NCBI GenBank assembly: GCA_965153355.1
Contig: OZ231126.1
Coordinates: forward strand, 17,546,001 to 17,610,000
Source: Flaccisagitta enflata
Lineage: Eukaryota > Chaetognatha > Sagittoidea > Aphragmophora
DNA: 64,000 bases
Reading direction: 5' to 3'
The notes below the pieces were generated by a model. That model was given only the letters and a program-made list of their open reading frames with translations. It was not told the origin of the DNA and did no database searches. Shown in pieces: positions 21,138-34,946 of this stretch (position 1 is its first letter; every line of letters starts with the position of its first letter). The translations under genes were made by a program, and so were the position numbers.

Positions 21138-21860
21138 AATCGTACCCTATCTTCAAAAGCAACTGTAACCAGCAAAAGATGTATTGTGTGAAAACTATTC
21201 ATATTTCAAAATTTGGGTTTTTTTTATCTAAAAGCATATTTACTGCGGTTTTTTCATGCAAAAATTTAGCATTTTTTGCCCAGTGGTTTAGGTTCTACAT
21301 CATTTGTAAGTGTAACACCAATCGAGGCATTTCAGCTTTTCCTTTCAGACATGAATGGAGGTGTCTCACTTCAAACCTCTGTAACTTTTAAACGCTTTGA
21401 GCTAGAAAGCTGGGATTGGTCTCAAATTAAAGATTTTTTGAAGAAGATTACGTCAGGTTTGAGAAAAAAAGCATAATTTGCTGTATTCATAACATTTTTG
21501 TGTAGGTTTTCACTTTTTTTCATGTTCCATCAACACTCCATGTAAGAATTTATTCTTATTTGATTGAAATATCTTATGATTATGCACATTAAGAAAAACA
21601 AATTAAATTGGTAATGAAAATAAGCTAGATTGGGATAAGTTTTGATATTCTAAATCAATTTCTTGACTTTTCGTGTATAGTTATTGATGTAGATGCTAAA
21701 CCAGTTGAAAAAAAGTGCTGAAACTTTGCATGAAAAAACCGCAGCAAATATGCTTTCAGATAGAAAAAAAAAAAAAAAATTCTGAAAAATGAATTGTTTT
21801 TACACAATACATCTTTTGCTGGTTACAGTTGCTTTTGAAGACAGGGTATCAAAGTATTTA
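21138..21860. repeat. Foldback element with a roughly 400-bp loop
   Basis: CTTCAAAAGCAACTGTAACC through TGCGGTTTTTTCATGCAAA (about 21150-21265) returns in reverse complement at about 21725-21850. The loop holds an apparent exon-like open frame that I reject below. Confidence 0.8.
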
Positions 21861-22300
21861 TTATTTTTTTTTTTTTTGATTCCCTAGTTACCCATCTTCC
21901 TATTGGAGCAACTACATGAAATTTTTACTGTAGTTAGGGGACGCGCTCAGCTGTATGCATATCAAATTTTATAAGAATTTAACAACAGGAAGTATGGTTT
22001 TTGTTGATTTTTTGGTCAAAAAATGAGTTTTCAACATATTTTAAAAGATACATGTTTGGCCCCCTAAATTTCATTACGGCTTAATCAAGAAAAAAATCGC
22101 ATTTTCAAAAACATCAGATCTTTACTATGTCGTGAATGTATTATTATTAGATGAGTATTGACAACAGAAGATTGCAAAAACGTGAATTTTCACACAGTGA
22201 CTCAATGTCATTGATCGTCCCCGCGCTCATTTGGGTGACCACAGGCGGCACCCTGATCAGTCTTTCTGATCATCCTCTTCCTCATCCTATTATTGCCCTA
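21861..22300. other. Non-coding AT-rich stretch
   Basis: No repeat family, exon or RNA gene recognised. Confidence 0.4.
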
Positions 22301-22302
22301 TT

Positions 22303-22304
22303 GT

Positions 22305-22395
<91 letters not shown>
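22303..22395. repeat. (CT)n microsatellite
   Basis: CT dinucleotide tract with one CTCC interruption, about 45 bp from the assembly gap. Confidence 0.95.
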
Positions 22396-22399
<4 letters not shown>

Positions 22400-22440
22400 C
22401 ATTATCTCTTTAGCCTTCAGTTTCTTGACCTTATTCTCAT

Positions 22441-22450
22441 NNNNNNNNNN
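22441..22450. other. Assembly gap (10 N)
   Basis: Ten undetermined bases. The right arm of the inverted duplication begins immediately after the gap, so the orientation and spacing of the arms depend on how the gap was closed. Confidence 1.
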
Positions 22451-22602
22451 TTTTTTCCAATAACGGTATGACAGTTTAAGGGCCAATGATGCAAATCAAA
22501 CCCCGATTGACCAGCGGGTACCCAAATAAAGTTATGCTCTATTTCTTAAGGAAAAGACAAGAGTAGTAGGCGGGAGAAAGGAAGAGAAAGAGAGGAAGAG
22601 AA

Positions 22603-22666
<64 letters not shown>

Positions 22667-24322
22667 ATTGTCGCCAACTGCGCAGGCATAATTAAAGAGA
22701 AGCATAACATGAACAATCGAAGGTTTGTTTCTTAGAGCTCTCTTAGAGCTAAGAGCTTGTATAAAGAGACAAATGGTAGAGACGAATACAAATTCGGGGG
22801 TGATTAAAGAGGGTAAACAAGTTAGAGAGATCGTAAATAAAACCAGGCCTCAGCCTTTTTGAATCTTTGAAGGGAAAAAAGATGATGTTATTGTAGATTT
22901 TAACAGTCAAGGGACAAAACGGCAGTTGCAAAAGATACTTGAAGCTTTAACAAACATGCATAGCTAGTGGACAATAAATCATTCATGAACTTCAAAAAAT
23001 GAATTTTTTTACAGCCTGGACCAAAATTCCCTTTCAAAGCAATATCAATAATATCGCAAATTAGGAACTGCTTTGAAGTAAGATTACTTCACTTAAAAAC
23101 TAAAAATAAAGAAATAAATGAATTTCTTCGGATTTTGCTAAGCATAGAGAGAAAAAAGCCAACGCGACGGTCGCAATATAAAAGAGCGTCCTATAATTTG
23201 GCCCATTACTGTCATTTCTCCCCCTGAGGATAAGTAATTAAAAAGTTTCTCCCCGAATCCAATGTGAAAAATACTCAAGTGGCTTTAAGAAAGGATCTCA
23301 TCCTTTTTATCAGACATTTAAATCATCCAAACACGTGGCTTTTCCACCAAAGTCTGTTTGTGAAAAGACTAAGCTTCAAGAGGATTTATCTTCTAAATGT
23401 AGAAAAAGGAAGAAGATAATGAGACCATCGCACAGCGCTCAGAATCTAAGCACAAGCTTGATTGGAAATAAGGTAGCTTAATTGTTGTTTTGATGTAAAA
23501 TCAACTTATTTCAAAATCAAGAGATGGTTAGCTTCCTTCTTAGGTTTCCTTTTTGGTTCCATTACTAGTGCATCCAGTACCTTACTGTCTACTTTTCCTA
23601 CAAAACTATTCCTACATTCTTGATTCATTTTGTCAGTAAAAATTAATTATGTTTGCTGAAAGACAGGCCAGATTTAATCAAATTCTGAGCACCTCTCTGC
23701 GCACCCACGTATTAGACTTAGATGGAATTAACAAGCTTACAGTAGCAATGGAACACCCGCGCAGCGAAAGTATTTTTTCAATCGGTCCAAACGGCTTAAA
23801 TTGCTCATTCCTAGAGCACCTGTTTAATAGCCTACTATGAAAACACACTTTTTCAAAGAAAAGTTCTCTATCAAAGCGATATGACTCAAAATCATAAAAA
23901 TAGATGGTCCATAACAAAAATTTGACCATGGGGCTTCTATAAAGTGTGCCCGCCACCACCCCCATATCCCATAGGAAATGTACAGGAGGATTTTAGTCTA
24001 CAGGGTCTCCTATCTTTTATAATGGGAAATGGGGCAAGTGGCGGGCACACTTTATAGAAGCCCTATGACCAAATTTTTGTCTTGAACCATCTTTTTTTGT
24101 GATTTTGAGACATATCTCTTTGATAGAGAACTTTTCTATGAAAAAGCGTATTTTCATAGTGGGCTACTGTTTAAAGATTCACAATTGATTGCACAACATG
24201 GATGCATACAAAACCGAATGTCGCATATAAAACCGTACATCGCGTATATCGGTCACCCCAATGTCAAAATCATGTTTTCAGTGGTGCAGAAAGAAAAAAT
24301 ATATCTTTATGATTATGCAGAA
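22451..24322. repeat. Right arm of large inverted duplication
   Basis: Reverse complement of 1-1700, with scattered substitutions and small indels. It carries the MITE at 23828-24166, absent from the left arm, and lacks the HT1 insertion at 201-400. The open frame near 23649-23840 (MFAERQARFNQILS) has a recognisable but altered counterpart in the left arm and may be a decayed gene fragment. Confidence 0.9.
23828..24166. mobile_element. hAT-like MITE with 8-bp target duplication
   Basis: The ends are TAGCCTACTATGAAAA and, as reverse complement of the right end, TAGCCCACTATGAAAA. The inverted repeats extend over about 130 bp each. CTGTTTAA flanks both sides (23820-23827 and 24167-24174), and the other duplication arm has a single copy (149-156, reverse complement). 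The 8-bp duplication and TAG-type ends fit the hAT superfamily. No transposase. Confidence 0.85.
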
Positions 24323-24477
24323 ATAATAAATCTGATTTCAGCTTCATAAAAAGGGAAACGATTGCAATAAAACCTCATATTTGATGATTAGTTTTCTTTC
24401 ACAGAATCCGATGCATAATTGCATAATATCACGCCAGGTTGCATTAACAGTTTATATTTGATAGATTTAAACATAAA

Positions 24478-24656
24478 CAAGGCCGGATACGCGCATACCC
24501 CAGTCGCGTGCGGGTAGAGACCATAAATAGGGTCATTAGAGCATTTGGGCAGAAGTAAGGTCAAAAACCGCCAAAAACATAAGAAATAAAATGTGACAGA
24601 TCAACCGACCAACAGACGGACGAAGCGGGGTGTAGAGTCGCGCAACACGCGGCTAA
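24478..24656 (+). mobile_element. HT1 element, copy 6
   Basis: Starts CAAGGCCGGATACGCG, has CCAGTCGCGTGCGGGTAG near the 5' end, and ends in AGTCGCG-CAACA-CGCGGCT followed by AAAG; the stem includes one G-T pair. Lies about 150 bases beyond the duplication arm. Confidence 0.85.
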
Positions 24657-24669
24657 AGAAAATGAATTC

Positions 24670-25560
24670 ATAGAAATAGAGAAAAAAGATTTGAATAATG
24701 TTCATTGTCTTTCATCTAAATGCATGAATTTTTATTACAGTCACATTGAAATAGATTATTAGCGTTTTAAAAATTTAAAGGAAATAAACGAGGAGAACCC
24801 GCTGTTTTTGTTTTGGTGTATTTCTCTTTTTTATTTTTTTTTTCAAAAAGCAGAATACAAAAAAAAAAGCCCAGGAAAGTTCAAAGGCAAGGCAAAAAAA
24901 GCCCCAAAAATGAGGGAAAGAGAGAGATAGAAAAGGAATCCGGATGAAGTCGTTTAAAATGAGGAAATTTTGGAATTGTTTTGGGATTTGAAAAATCTTC
25001 CTCGGAGCTCTCGGAGATACACAAGATAAAGAAATACAAACAAAGGTAGCAAAAGAAAAGAAGGGGAAAAAGAGAGAGAAAGAAAAAGAGAGAGACCATG
25101 TGCGAAGATGAGCTCGATGTGGTTCACAAGAAAATGATGGGTACGATGATGGTGACGATGACGACGACGTTTACGACATGACGTCGAAATAGTATGCCAC
25201 AGGCGCCAATTATTACGCATTTATTTACGCCTGGGCTGACGAGATGATAAGAGTACACAGAAAGAATGTCTAGAGACTCGTTGAGGAAGAGTGGCCCGGG
25301 GAGGGCTTGGAGCAATTTTCTTCTTGGGAGAATTGATGATTTTGGATTGATCCGATAATAACGCGGACGAGTGGACTCGGCAGGCAATGTGTTTGAAAAT
25401 AGGGACAAGAAATCGTTTTAAAGAGATCAAAATTTCTGGTTGGGATGAGATGAGAAAAAAGCGGGTGACGATGATAATGACGATGAACAGAAAAGCGAAC
25501 AAAGGTTGAAACTAGTTGGTCTGTTGGTTGGTGGTAGCGTTGTAATTTTTGATGATGTCG
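24670..25560. other. Stretch without a supported gene
   Basis: Purine-rich plus strand. A minus-strand acceptor-like site (CTCATCCCAACCAG near 25448) precedes about 200 open bases, but no donor or protein signature supports an exon. Confidence 0.35.
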
Positions 25561-25573
25561 TTTTTTGTGTGTG

Positions 25574-27002
<1,429 letters not shown>

Positions 27003-27696
27003 ACAGATTCGGACGGAATAAAAGATGTTATATGTCACTTTCTAACCCACCCCACCCTACAGGCCTAACCACAAACAGTAGAGACTTGAAATTTGGTATG
27101 TAAAGTCATTGGGGGAATACTTTTGGGGCCATCAGAGGGATTTTTGAATTTTCGCCCCTGAGCGGAGATATGGGGGTAGGGTGGGTCAACCCCTAGGGGT
27201 CCAAAAATTTTGAAAAATTTTTTTTTAATTTTTTAAATTTTTTTGGTTGTACTAGTTGAATATAGTTTATACAATTGTAAAAATCCAAAAATCAATCAAT
27301 AATTCTCAAAATATACAAAATTATGCACATTTAAAGGTTTGAACTGAATATTTTTTAACTACTAAAAATACCTTTAAAATCACTAAAAATCAGAATTTTA
27401 AAATCATTTTTGGTTTTTCATGTTCACTAAAGCTTGATACAACACATACAATTGAAAAAATACAAAATTTCCAAAAAAAATTTTTTTAGATTTTTCAACC
27501 CTCGGGGGTTGCCCCACCCCACCCCCATAACTCCGCTCGGGGGCGAAAATTCAAAAATCCCTCTGATGGCCCCAAAAGCATTCCCCCAGTGACTTTACAT
27601 ACCAAATTTCAAGTCTCTACCATTATTAGTTTGGTCTGTAGGGTGGGGTGGGTTAGAAAGTGACATATAACATCTTTAATTCCGTCCAAATCTGTA
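27003..27696. repeat. Foldback/MITE-like palindrome, about 690 bp
   Basis: The left arm (ACAGATTCGGACGGAAT, GATGTTATATGTCACTTTC, CCACCCCACCCTACAGG) returns as reverse complement at about 27490-27696 (TTCCGTCCAAATCTGT at the end). Arms are about 210 bp with an AT-rich centre. No target duplication or coding sequence was recognised. Confidence 0.85.
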
Positions 27697-28282
27697 AGAG
27701 AAGAGAACAGAAATGCTTTGAGGGCAGAAACACGCGCGTGTACAAAACTGTTCATCCTCCCTTCAAACTTGGCTATCTCCTTCTGTTTCATTTATTCATT
27801 CGTTGTCTTTTATCTTCAAAACAACGAAAGGAAAAGAAGGATGTCCGGTCAGCCGAGACGAGGGCAAGAGAGAGAGAGAGATAGAGAGGGAGTTGACTGT
27901 CCAAATGTCTCTGTTTTGCATTCCTATCTAAGCGTGTTTCTAGTAACGTAAGGAGGAGGGGATAAATGCTGTCGATGATTGGCCACTCAATTTAATGAGA
28001 CTGAAATGTTTATTTCCTGGGCCATTCTGCGCCGCTCATGTTTAATACCGATCCGGACCAAATGGGCAATTCTGACCATTTGTGGATTTGTGACTACGAC
28101 TACGAGATATAATTCCCACCAATTCTGGCTTTAATGACAATCCTGTCCAATTCCGAATCATCAATGTTCCCATCATACGAGTTTTGTCTCCGCATGTCCT
28201 CATTGTCCTGGGAAGGATGTCAAAAGATGGTAAAGAAACTTCCCCAGTCGCGTATACTGTCGGACGACGCCAAGCCGACGAT
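27697..28282. other. Stretch without a supported gene
   Basis: Mixed sequence without splice-flanked frames. Confidence 0.35.
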
Positions 28283-28385
28283 AGATGTCTTCACGCTGAC
28301 AATCAATATCGTCACGCTGGCAATCGATGTCGTCACGCTGACAATCGCTGACGTCACGCTGACAGTCGCTTATAACGACGTCATT
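28283..28385. repeat. 24-bp tandem repeat with CGTCA half-sites
   Basis: About four copies of a 24-bp unit of the form ATCGTCACGCTGACAATCG. Each has a CGTCA-type CRE half-site, and one has the full palindrome TGACGTCA (28349-28356). A further GACGTCA follows at about 28377. Confidence 0.75.
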
Positions 28386-28662
28386 CGTTCATTGTTATTC
28401 GTGTTTTAATTGCGGGATCGAGGCGTGTTTTTACGTCGCCGAGAAGTGTGACAGGTTTTCTTGAATATAATTATTAAGATGATGACAATCATAACGAGAA
28501 AAACACGCGACAGGAGGTCGGCATTGAAAACGCGTAAAATTGTCATAATGTTAAGTTAAATTTGAATTTCAATTAGAAATCATGACAGACAGAGAGACGG
28601 GAAAGAGGATTTAAAATTCAAGAGACAATGTTGATTTTGAAAAAAAATTTTTTTTCGAAAAT

Positions 28663-28842
<180 letters not shown>

Positions 28843-29099
28843 ACAGATCTTTGATTTTTCTCAGCTTTTTTCCAAGACTCCGGGAAATGTCTCCTCGATA
28901 GGCGTAAAAGAACGGAGACGGCCCAAAATTTGAAGAGACGATTTTTTAAACGATCACAAAGAAAAAAAAAATCAAAGAAACAAAGTCGAGAGGCAGAAGT
29001 CGAAATTCAAGAAGGGAAAAAAATTGGGAATCAAAGAAGGGAGAATAAAGAGACAGACAGGAAGAAAGAAAGGAAAAAGAAAGAAAAAAAAGGAAAGGA

Positions 29100-29115
29100 A
29101 GAAAGGAAAAAAAAC

Positions 29116-29171
<56 letters not shown>

Positions 29172-29205
29172 GAGAAAGAAAGAAAGAAAGAATAAAAGAA
29201 AGAAA

Positions 29206-29262
<57 letters not shown>

Positions 29263-29266
29263 ACAG
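29100..29266. repeat. (AAAG)n microsatellite
   Basis: AAAG tetranucleotides with a few AGAG and ATAA variants. Confidence 0.95.
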
Positions 29267-30135
29267 GAAGCGATGCTGTCGCTGCCACTGCCGCCTTGGA
29301 AGTCAGTGCCTTTTTTGTGGGTTTTCCGTGGTTTCAAGGTTATGAACCACAGATGCCGTCACAGCCACAACCCAAAAACGCCGTCATAGCCACATGTTTA
29401 ATGCCATGTGGTTATGAATAAGATTTTTAGAAACAAGAAAAAAAATAAAGACCACAGAAAATTGAATTTCGGGCGGAAACAGAAAAAAAAAACTAAGAGG
29501 AAGTAAGAATTCTTTAAAGAGATTTTTTAGTGTCTTTGACCCTGAAAAAAAATGAACGTCAGAACCCCGCGACTTTTTTCTTGTGATGGGAAGAAAACTC
29601 AAAATCTTTATTTTCTTTGTAAACAAGAACTGGATGTTTCAAAAAAGTTATCGCTCACGCAATATTACTCTTCAAAGCAAATAAGTTTAAAGCTGGTGAT
29701 TTTTTAGGAAAATACGACTTGTGAAGAGGAGAGAAAGAAGGGTAGAAAAACAGCAAAGAGAAAAAAATCTCGAGTGAAAAAGTAAATAAAAAGAACATAC
29801 AGAAAGAAAATATCAGACACTTAGTCTTAGACAGACACTCAAAGGTCGACAAATAGAAAAAGTTGTTGAAAAAAACTTGAGTTGAAAATCAGGAGGAGTG
29901 GTCATGGAAGAAAGGTACGTAATGCAGTTCCAAACAAATGTTTTTGTAAGGACGAAAGAAAGGGTTATTTAAAGGTGATTCGAGCATGAATACAAAGAGA
30001 GAGAGAGAGAGAGAGAAAAAAAGAAAAACAGAAATTCAAAAGAAAACAGAAAGCAGCAAAAAAAAAAAAAAAAATCCTTAGAAAAGTTAGATGAGTAACA
30101 GAATAAAGTAACATGGAAATGAGAGGATAATCGCA
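29267..30135. other. Stretch without a supported gene
   Basis: Purine-rich sequence. A short near-duplication (ATGCCGTCACAGCCACAACC and CGCCGTCATAGCCACATG) lies near 29352-29400. No gene supported. Confidence 0.35.
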
Positions 30136-30138
30136 TGA

Positions 30139-30140
30139 TA

Positions 30141-30239
<99 letters not shown>

Positions 30240-30252
30240 CGTTGTTGTTGTC
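30139..30252. repeat. (GTT)n microsatellite
   Basis: About 37 GTT units. On the minus strand it translates as polyglutamine (CAA codons). No splice signals or conserved flanks support a coding role. Confidence 0.95.
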
Positions 30253-30479
30253 CGCGATATCTGATTTTCATGTCCTTATAATGCGCCTTATTGGGTCGTG
30301 CCATCGGATCCTTTTGTGACATGTCAATGTGCTATCTGCTTCAACCGTAAGGGGGGCACACGAAAAACTTTAATGAGATGGGAAACATTTTATCTAGGAA
30401 AAAAAAGAAAGAAAGAAAGAATGAAAGAAAGAAAGAAATAATAAATAAAAAAAAATGTAACGGATTATCACGGGGATTG

Positions 30480-30715
30480 AAAAAAGACATGACAATGATC
30501 GAAAAAGTCCATGTTAGAAAACCATCGCAAGACACCTGTCAAGCATCGAAAACAAGAGACACAAGGATCGAAAAAAGTCGTGACTAACATACAGAAAAGA
30601 CATGACAATAGTCCAAAATTTAAAAAAAAGACATGGCAAAGAACGTAAAGAGACATGACAAAAAACGTAAAAAAGACATGACAAAAAACGTAAAAAAGAC
30701 ATGTGAAAGGAGCGA
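30480..30715. repeat. Short AAAAGACATGAC repeats
   Basis: GACATGACAA and GTAAAAAAGACATG motifs recur about eight times at irregular intervals of 15-40 bases. Degenerate minisatellite, non-coding. Confidence 0.55.
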
Positions 30716-30874
30716 GGGAACGAATCGTCGGTAAAATCCTCCAAAGAGAGAAAATAAATCCTCTACGATTCCAAAGATTAAGATGATTCCAAGACTGAGA
30801 ATCGGGAAGAAAGCAGGAAATGTTCTAAAGGTGTGGTAAGTTCACATCAGAGAGCGAAAAACCGTCCTAGCTGA

Positions 30875-31540
30875 AGAGAAGGATGAGGAAGATGAGGAAG
30901 ATGAGGAGGGGTAAGTAGATGAGGAGGGTGATGAAGAGGAAGGTGAGGAAGATGAGGAGGGGTAGGTAGATGAGGAGGCTTAGGGAGAGGAAGGTGAGGA
31001 AGAAGAGGAAGATGAGGAGGGGTAAGTAGATGAGGAGGGTGAAGAAGAGGAAGGTGAGGAAGATGAGGAGGGGTAGGTAGATGAGGAGGGTTAGGGAGAG
31101 GAAGGTTAGGAAGAAGAGGAAGATGAGGAGGGGTAAGTAGATGAGGAGGGTGATGAAGAGGAAGGTGAGGGGAATGAGGAAGATGAACAGGATGGTGAGG
31201 TGGACGTGGAGGATGATGAAGAAATTGAGGTGGATGAGGAGGGGGTTGAGGAAGGGGAAGAGGAAGGTGACGTGGATGAGGAGGGACCTGAAAACAGAAT
31301 AGAGGATGATTATGTTGATGAGGAAGATGATTAGGCAGTTGAGATGGATGAGGAGGGGGTGAGGACAGAAAGGAGGATGGTGAGGTGGACGTGGAAGATT
31401 ATGGTGAGGTGGATAAGAAGATGACGAAGAAGGTGAGGTTGATGTGGAGTGAGTTGAGGACAGAAAAGAGGAAGGTGAGGTGGATGAGGATGATGATGAA
31501 GAAGTTGAGGTGGATGAGGAGCGGGTTCAGGACAAACGGG
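30875..31540. repeat. Purine-rich minisatellite (GATGAGGAGGGG)
   Basis: Tandem GGAAGATGAGGAGGGGTAAGTAG-type units with an apparent higher-order period of about 120 bp up to 31170, then more irregular GGTGGATGAGGA units. Acidic frames across it are repeat translations with stops. Confidence 0.85.
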
Positions 31541-31549
31541 TCGCCCAAG

Positions 31550-31979
31550 GGCAATATGTGGTCAGCGATAACCGTTGCCCTGCTTTGTATGATTGTGAAT
31601 TTGAGTGACAGGAAGCAGGGCAGCGGCCCGGAAGGAGACAAAGTCCTGCAGAACACAGGGGACTTTTGTTCATTTGTTTGTTCATGCGTCCGTCTGTCTG
31701 TCCGTCCATCCGAGGCCCTCTCAGGCCTGAAATCTGCCCTCTCAAGCATGAAATCTGTCCTCTCAGTCCTTGAATCTGAGAGGGCAGATTAACAGCCTGT
31801 GAGGACAGATTTCAGGCCTGAGAGGGCCGAACTTAGGCCTGAGAGGGCAGATTTCAGGCCTAAGAGGGCATATTTAAGGCCTGAGCTGGTCTGGAGGGGA
31901 CGAACGAACAAATAAACAAACAAACAAAATTCCCCGTGTTCTACAGGACTTCGTCTCCTTCCGGGCCGCTGCCCAAAAA
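31550..31979 (+). mobile_element. HT2 composite element, copy 2 (different cargo)
   Basis: It has the head GTGGTCAGCGATAACCGTTG and block GGGCAGCGGCCCGGAAGG, and the tail CTCCTTCCGGGCCGCTGCCCAAAA. The centre is not the GGATTTGAGCC repeat but a roughly 24-bp unit around AGGCCTGAGAGGGCAGATTT, present in both orientations (31725-31885). Confidence 0.7.
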
Positions 31980-34530
31980 GAGGAAGGTGATGTGGATGAG
32001 GATGAATAAGTTGAGGTGGATGCAGAGAGGGTTGTGGACAGAAAAGAGGAAAAAGGGGTTGAGGAGTAATAAAAAAAAATTGCCAGAGGTGAGTGAAGAC
32101 GAAAAGACGATCAGCGTGATGTTGAGTCGATGTGTACTCTTTGACAAATAGGAAAAGAAAAAAACAGGATTAAGATCCGATTAGGTTTGTGAAACCAACA
32201 AACAAACCATGCGAATTCACATTGAATAAAATGCCATCGTTGGCTATCGATGGATGAAAAATAAAAGCAAGGTCATGCCGTCAAACGATACGTTTCCAGT
32301 AAAACAGGTTTAAAAAAACCACAAGCTTTTGATAATGGGAGCCAAGGTGTATGTGCTAGGTCACGTCTGTTTCTTCCTATGCTCATGTGGAAATCATGAT
32401 CACGAATTCTTTTAGCTGTTAACTCCTCAATAATTATTTTGAGTCTATTTTTAAGATATACCGTTTGATTTTGCTGACCAATCGAAAAATCTATCTTTAG
32501 AGATGCGCGAATAAAAAAATCTTCATACCCTAAATTCTCTTTATTCCAATTCGATGACGTATGATTTATTGAATCATTTCTAGAAAGAAAAAAAAGTTCG
32601 ATCCACTTCCAAGAAAATATAAATCGGTATTCATTCCTGAAGTTCATTGAGCCAAAAAAGTAAAACAATAGGCAACCCCCAAATTGTTTTGTTTGAATCA
32701 TCCCAAATTTCACGATTCTCAAGTTGGCCCTCTCTCTTCATAACGCTGTATTATTTACTTTGTAATCGATGACAGAGATTAAGATCATTTAAGTTAAATC
32801 AATTTGAATGGCGCGTCGGTAGTGAGTCATTGACCATTGCTCATGTAGGATGTCAATATGAACATCATGAATTGACTTTCAAAAAAGCCAAGTAGTAACC
32901 AGAAGGCTTCAGCTCGTATTTTGTCGGTTTTAGTGAGAACAGCTTCTTCGAGGGTTGGAATCAAAATGCCAATTCATTGATCAACTAAGAGATGATGATG
33001 ATGATGTTTTTAGTTCAAAGTCTTTTCCACCGAAAAAAATACATTTTTTTTCATTCTCAATGAATTGTTTGTTGACTAATGTACACACGTCCACCCATCA
33101 TTTCCTCAATCATCGACGCAATAAAACAACACTCGAAAACACACACAAAAAAGGCAACTGGAACACCCACGTTCGAGCGTTCTTTGGCCGCCCGCGTCGA
33201 TAACATCCTCATTTGAATTGGGAATGACCGATTGTCCGAGCAGAGGTCGGAGATACATGCTAAATTACATGGCGGTAGTCAAGCCGCTCTCTATTTTTTC
33301 GCACACTTGTGGGAGGCGAAAATAAAGCTGAAGTGTGCCACAAGTGAGTGGGTCAAGAATCAAACCAAAAAGAATACACTGCGTTTGTTCGATCAAGTGA
33401 TTTACAACAGCTCTAAGTAGCAGAGGATAAGACAGCGTCTCCCCGAAGGCAACATTTGTGTTTCAAAGAGAGTCAAAATGGAAATTATGAATGAATAAAA
33501 AAGGAAAAACAAGTGAATGATAGTGATTCAGGTGGCTTAGATATAATATTTAAAATAAAAATTTGCATTCATTTAGCAAGAAAAAGTTTAGCCAATGTTA
33601 CTAACAAAAGTTTTTTGAAAATTTCTCCTTTTTTCACTTTTGGTCACTGACAGGGGGCTGGTTTAAATTCTAGATTTGCATAGAAAAAAAAAAACTGAAA
33701 AAACAAAGAACATAGTTCTCTTCCCAAATCGATTACAGAGTGAACTATGTTTTTCAAAATGCAAAATTTCCCTGTGTATGGCTTTCTTAGAATTTAAACC
33801 ACAGAAAATGAAAAAAAGTGTAAGTAGAAATTTGCTGAAAACCATCATTTTCCTACTTGTTTCCATATGAATTGCATAGTTCAAATTCCTTTTTTTGTCA
33901 GAATATGATAATAAGGTATATACCAAGTGTCTTTAGAGGCAATTTATCTACTAAAAGCGTTCCAGCTCAATCATTGTTGTGATAATGATGCAAAAAGTCT
34001 GGTGAAACACTTAATTTTCCTTCGAAAATTCGCCGTCATAATGGCTTACTGTTACCAATGTGTGAAAAACCGTGAGTACCGGAACGTGTTGGATGAATAC
34101 GCTAGTGAACAAAATGAAAAAAAAGTAAAATAAATGAACGATTTTTTGAATAAATAAATCAATCGTTGAATGATTGACAAGAGGGACGAATTTAAAAGGG
34201 CAAAAGAAGCGATAATTTCATGACAAAGTTGATTGTTGAAACCATTAACAGTCAATAAACGCAATACATGAACGCCTTGAACAAAACCGTAACGGAACGA
34301 TTGAAGGAACAGGAAGACAAAAAATGACCCCTTCAGGGTAAAGTAACCGTCATCAGCTTATTTGTTTTGCTAGGTTCAGGTTGGAAATACAGCTACAGCA
34401 CGTCAACAGGCAGTCAACGCGATACTCAAACTCTTCAAGTGATAGATAACAAATCATAATTCATTCATTCCGCCTTTTGTCTTCTTTGACTGGGACAGTT
34501 GTGAAGTGAAGAAATGTAAACAAAGAATGA
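31980..34530. other. Stretch with only weak exon candidates
   Basis: AT-rich. The best candidate, 32273-32579 minus, is listed separately. An acceptor-like TTTTTTTGTCAG near 33901 and a donor-like CCGTGAGTACC near 34072 do not enclose one open frame. No RNA genes seen. Confidence 0.4.
32273..32579 (-). CDS. Possible exon of unknown gene
   Basis: About 100 open codons after a strong acceptor (TTTTTTTTCTTTCTAG) on the minus strand, ending at a stop. It reads NDSINHTSSNWNKENLGYED, later LKIIIEELTAKRIRDHDFHM. Composition is less biased than the surrounding repeats, but there is no partner exon and no family recognised. It could equally be chance. Confidence 0.2.
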
Positions 34531-34537
34531 ATATTAA

Positions 34538-34541
<4 letters not shown>

Positions 34542-34590
<49 letters not shown>
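34542..34590. repeat. (CT)n microsatellite
   Basis: About 48 bp of CT dinucleotides. Confidence 0.95.
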
Positions 34591-34593
<3 letters not shown>

Positions 34594-34799
34594 ATGTATC
34601 CACACAAAAGGAATACAATAAGGATAGCGGAGATAACCTTCTTCGTTGGTGGAAGATAACCTAAGTTCAAGCAAACAAGATCCCGCTTCCATCAACACCG
34701 ATCACCGCACGATGAAAAAAATGTTGATGAGAAATGTTGAAATAACGATGATGATGCCGATGGAGGGAATGAAGGAGAAGGAATGGAATAGGGAGAGGG

Positions 34800-34912
34800 A
34801 GCAGAAGAAGAAGAAGAAGAAGAAGAAGAAGAAGAAGAAGAAGAAGAAGAAGAAGAAGAAGAAGAAGAAGAAGAAGAAGAAGAAGGACAAGAAGAAGAAA
34901 AAGAAGAAGAGC

Positions 34913-34946
<34 letters not shown>

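Noticed and set aside
21349-21460. Third exon of gene C after the acceptor TTTTCCTTTCAG
   Set aside because: The phase would fit, but the segment is the loop of a foldback repeat (21138-21860) and its composition looks non-coding.
23649-23840. A 63-residue frame (MFAERQARFNQILS...) as a real small gene
   Set aside because: The counterpart in the left duplication arm is present but altered and read on the opposite strand. It may be a decayed gene fragment, but neither copy has enough support.
30139-30252. Polyglutamine protein (also (CAA)n at 54650-54752)
   Set aside because: The repeats are pure CAA without CAG interruption and have no conserved flanks or exon borders.
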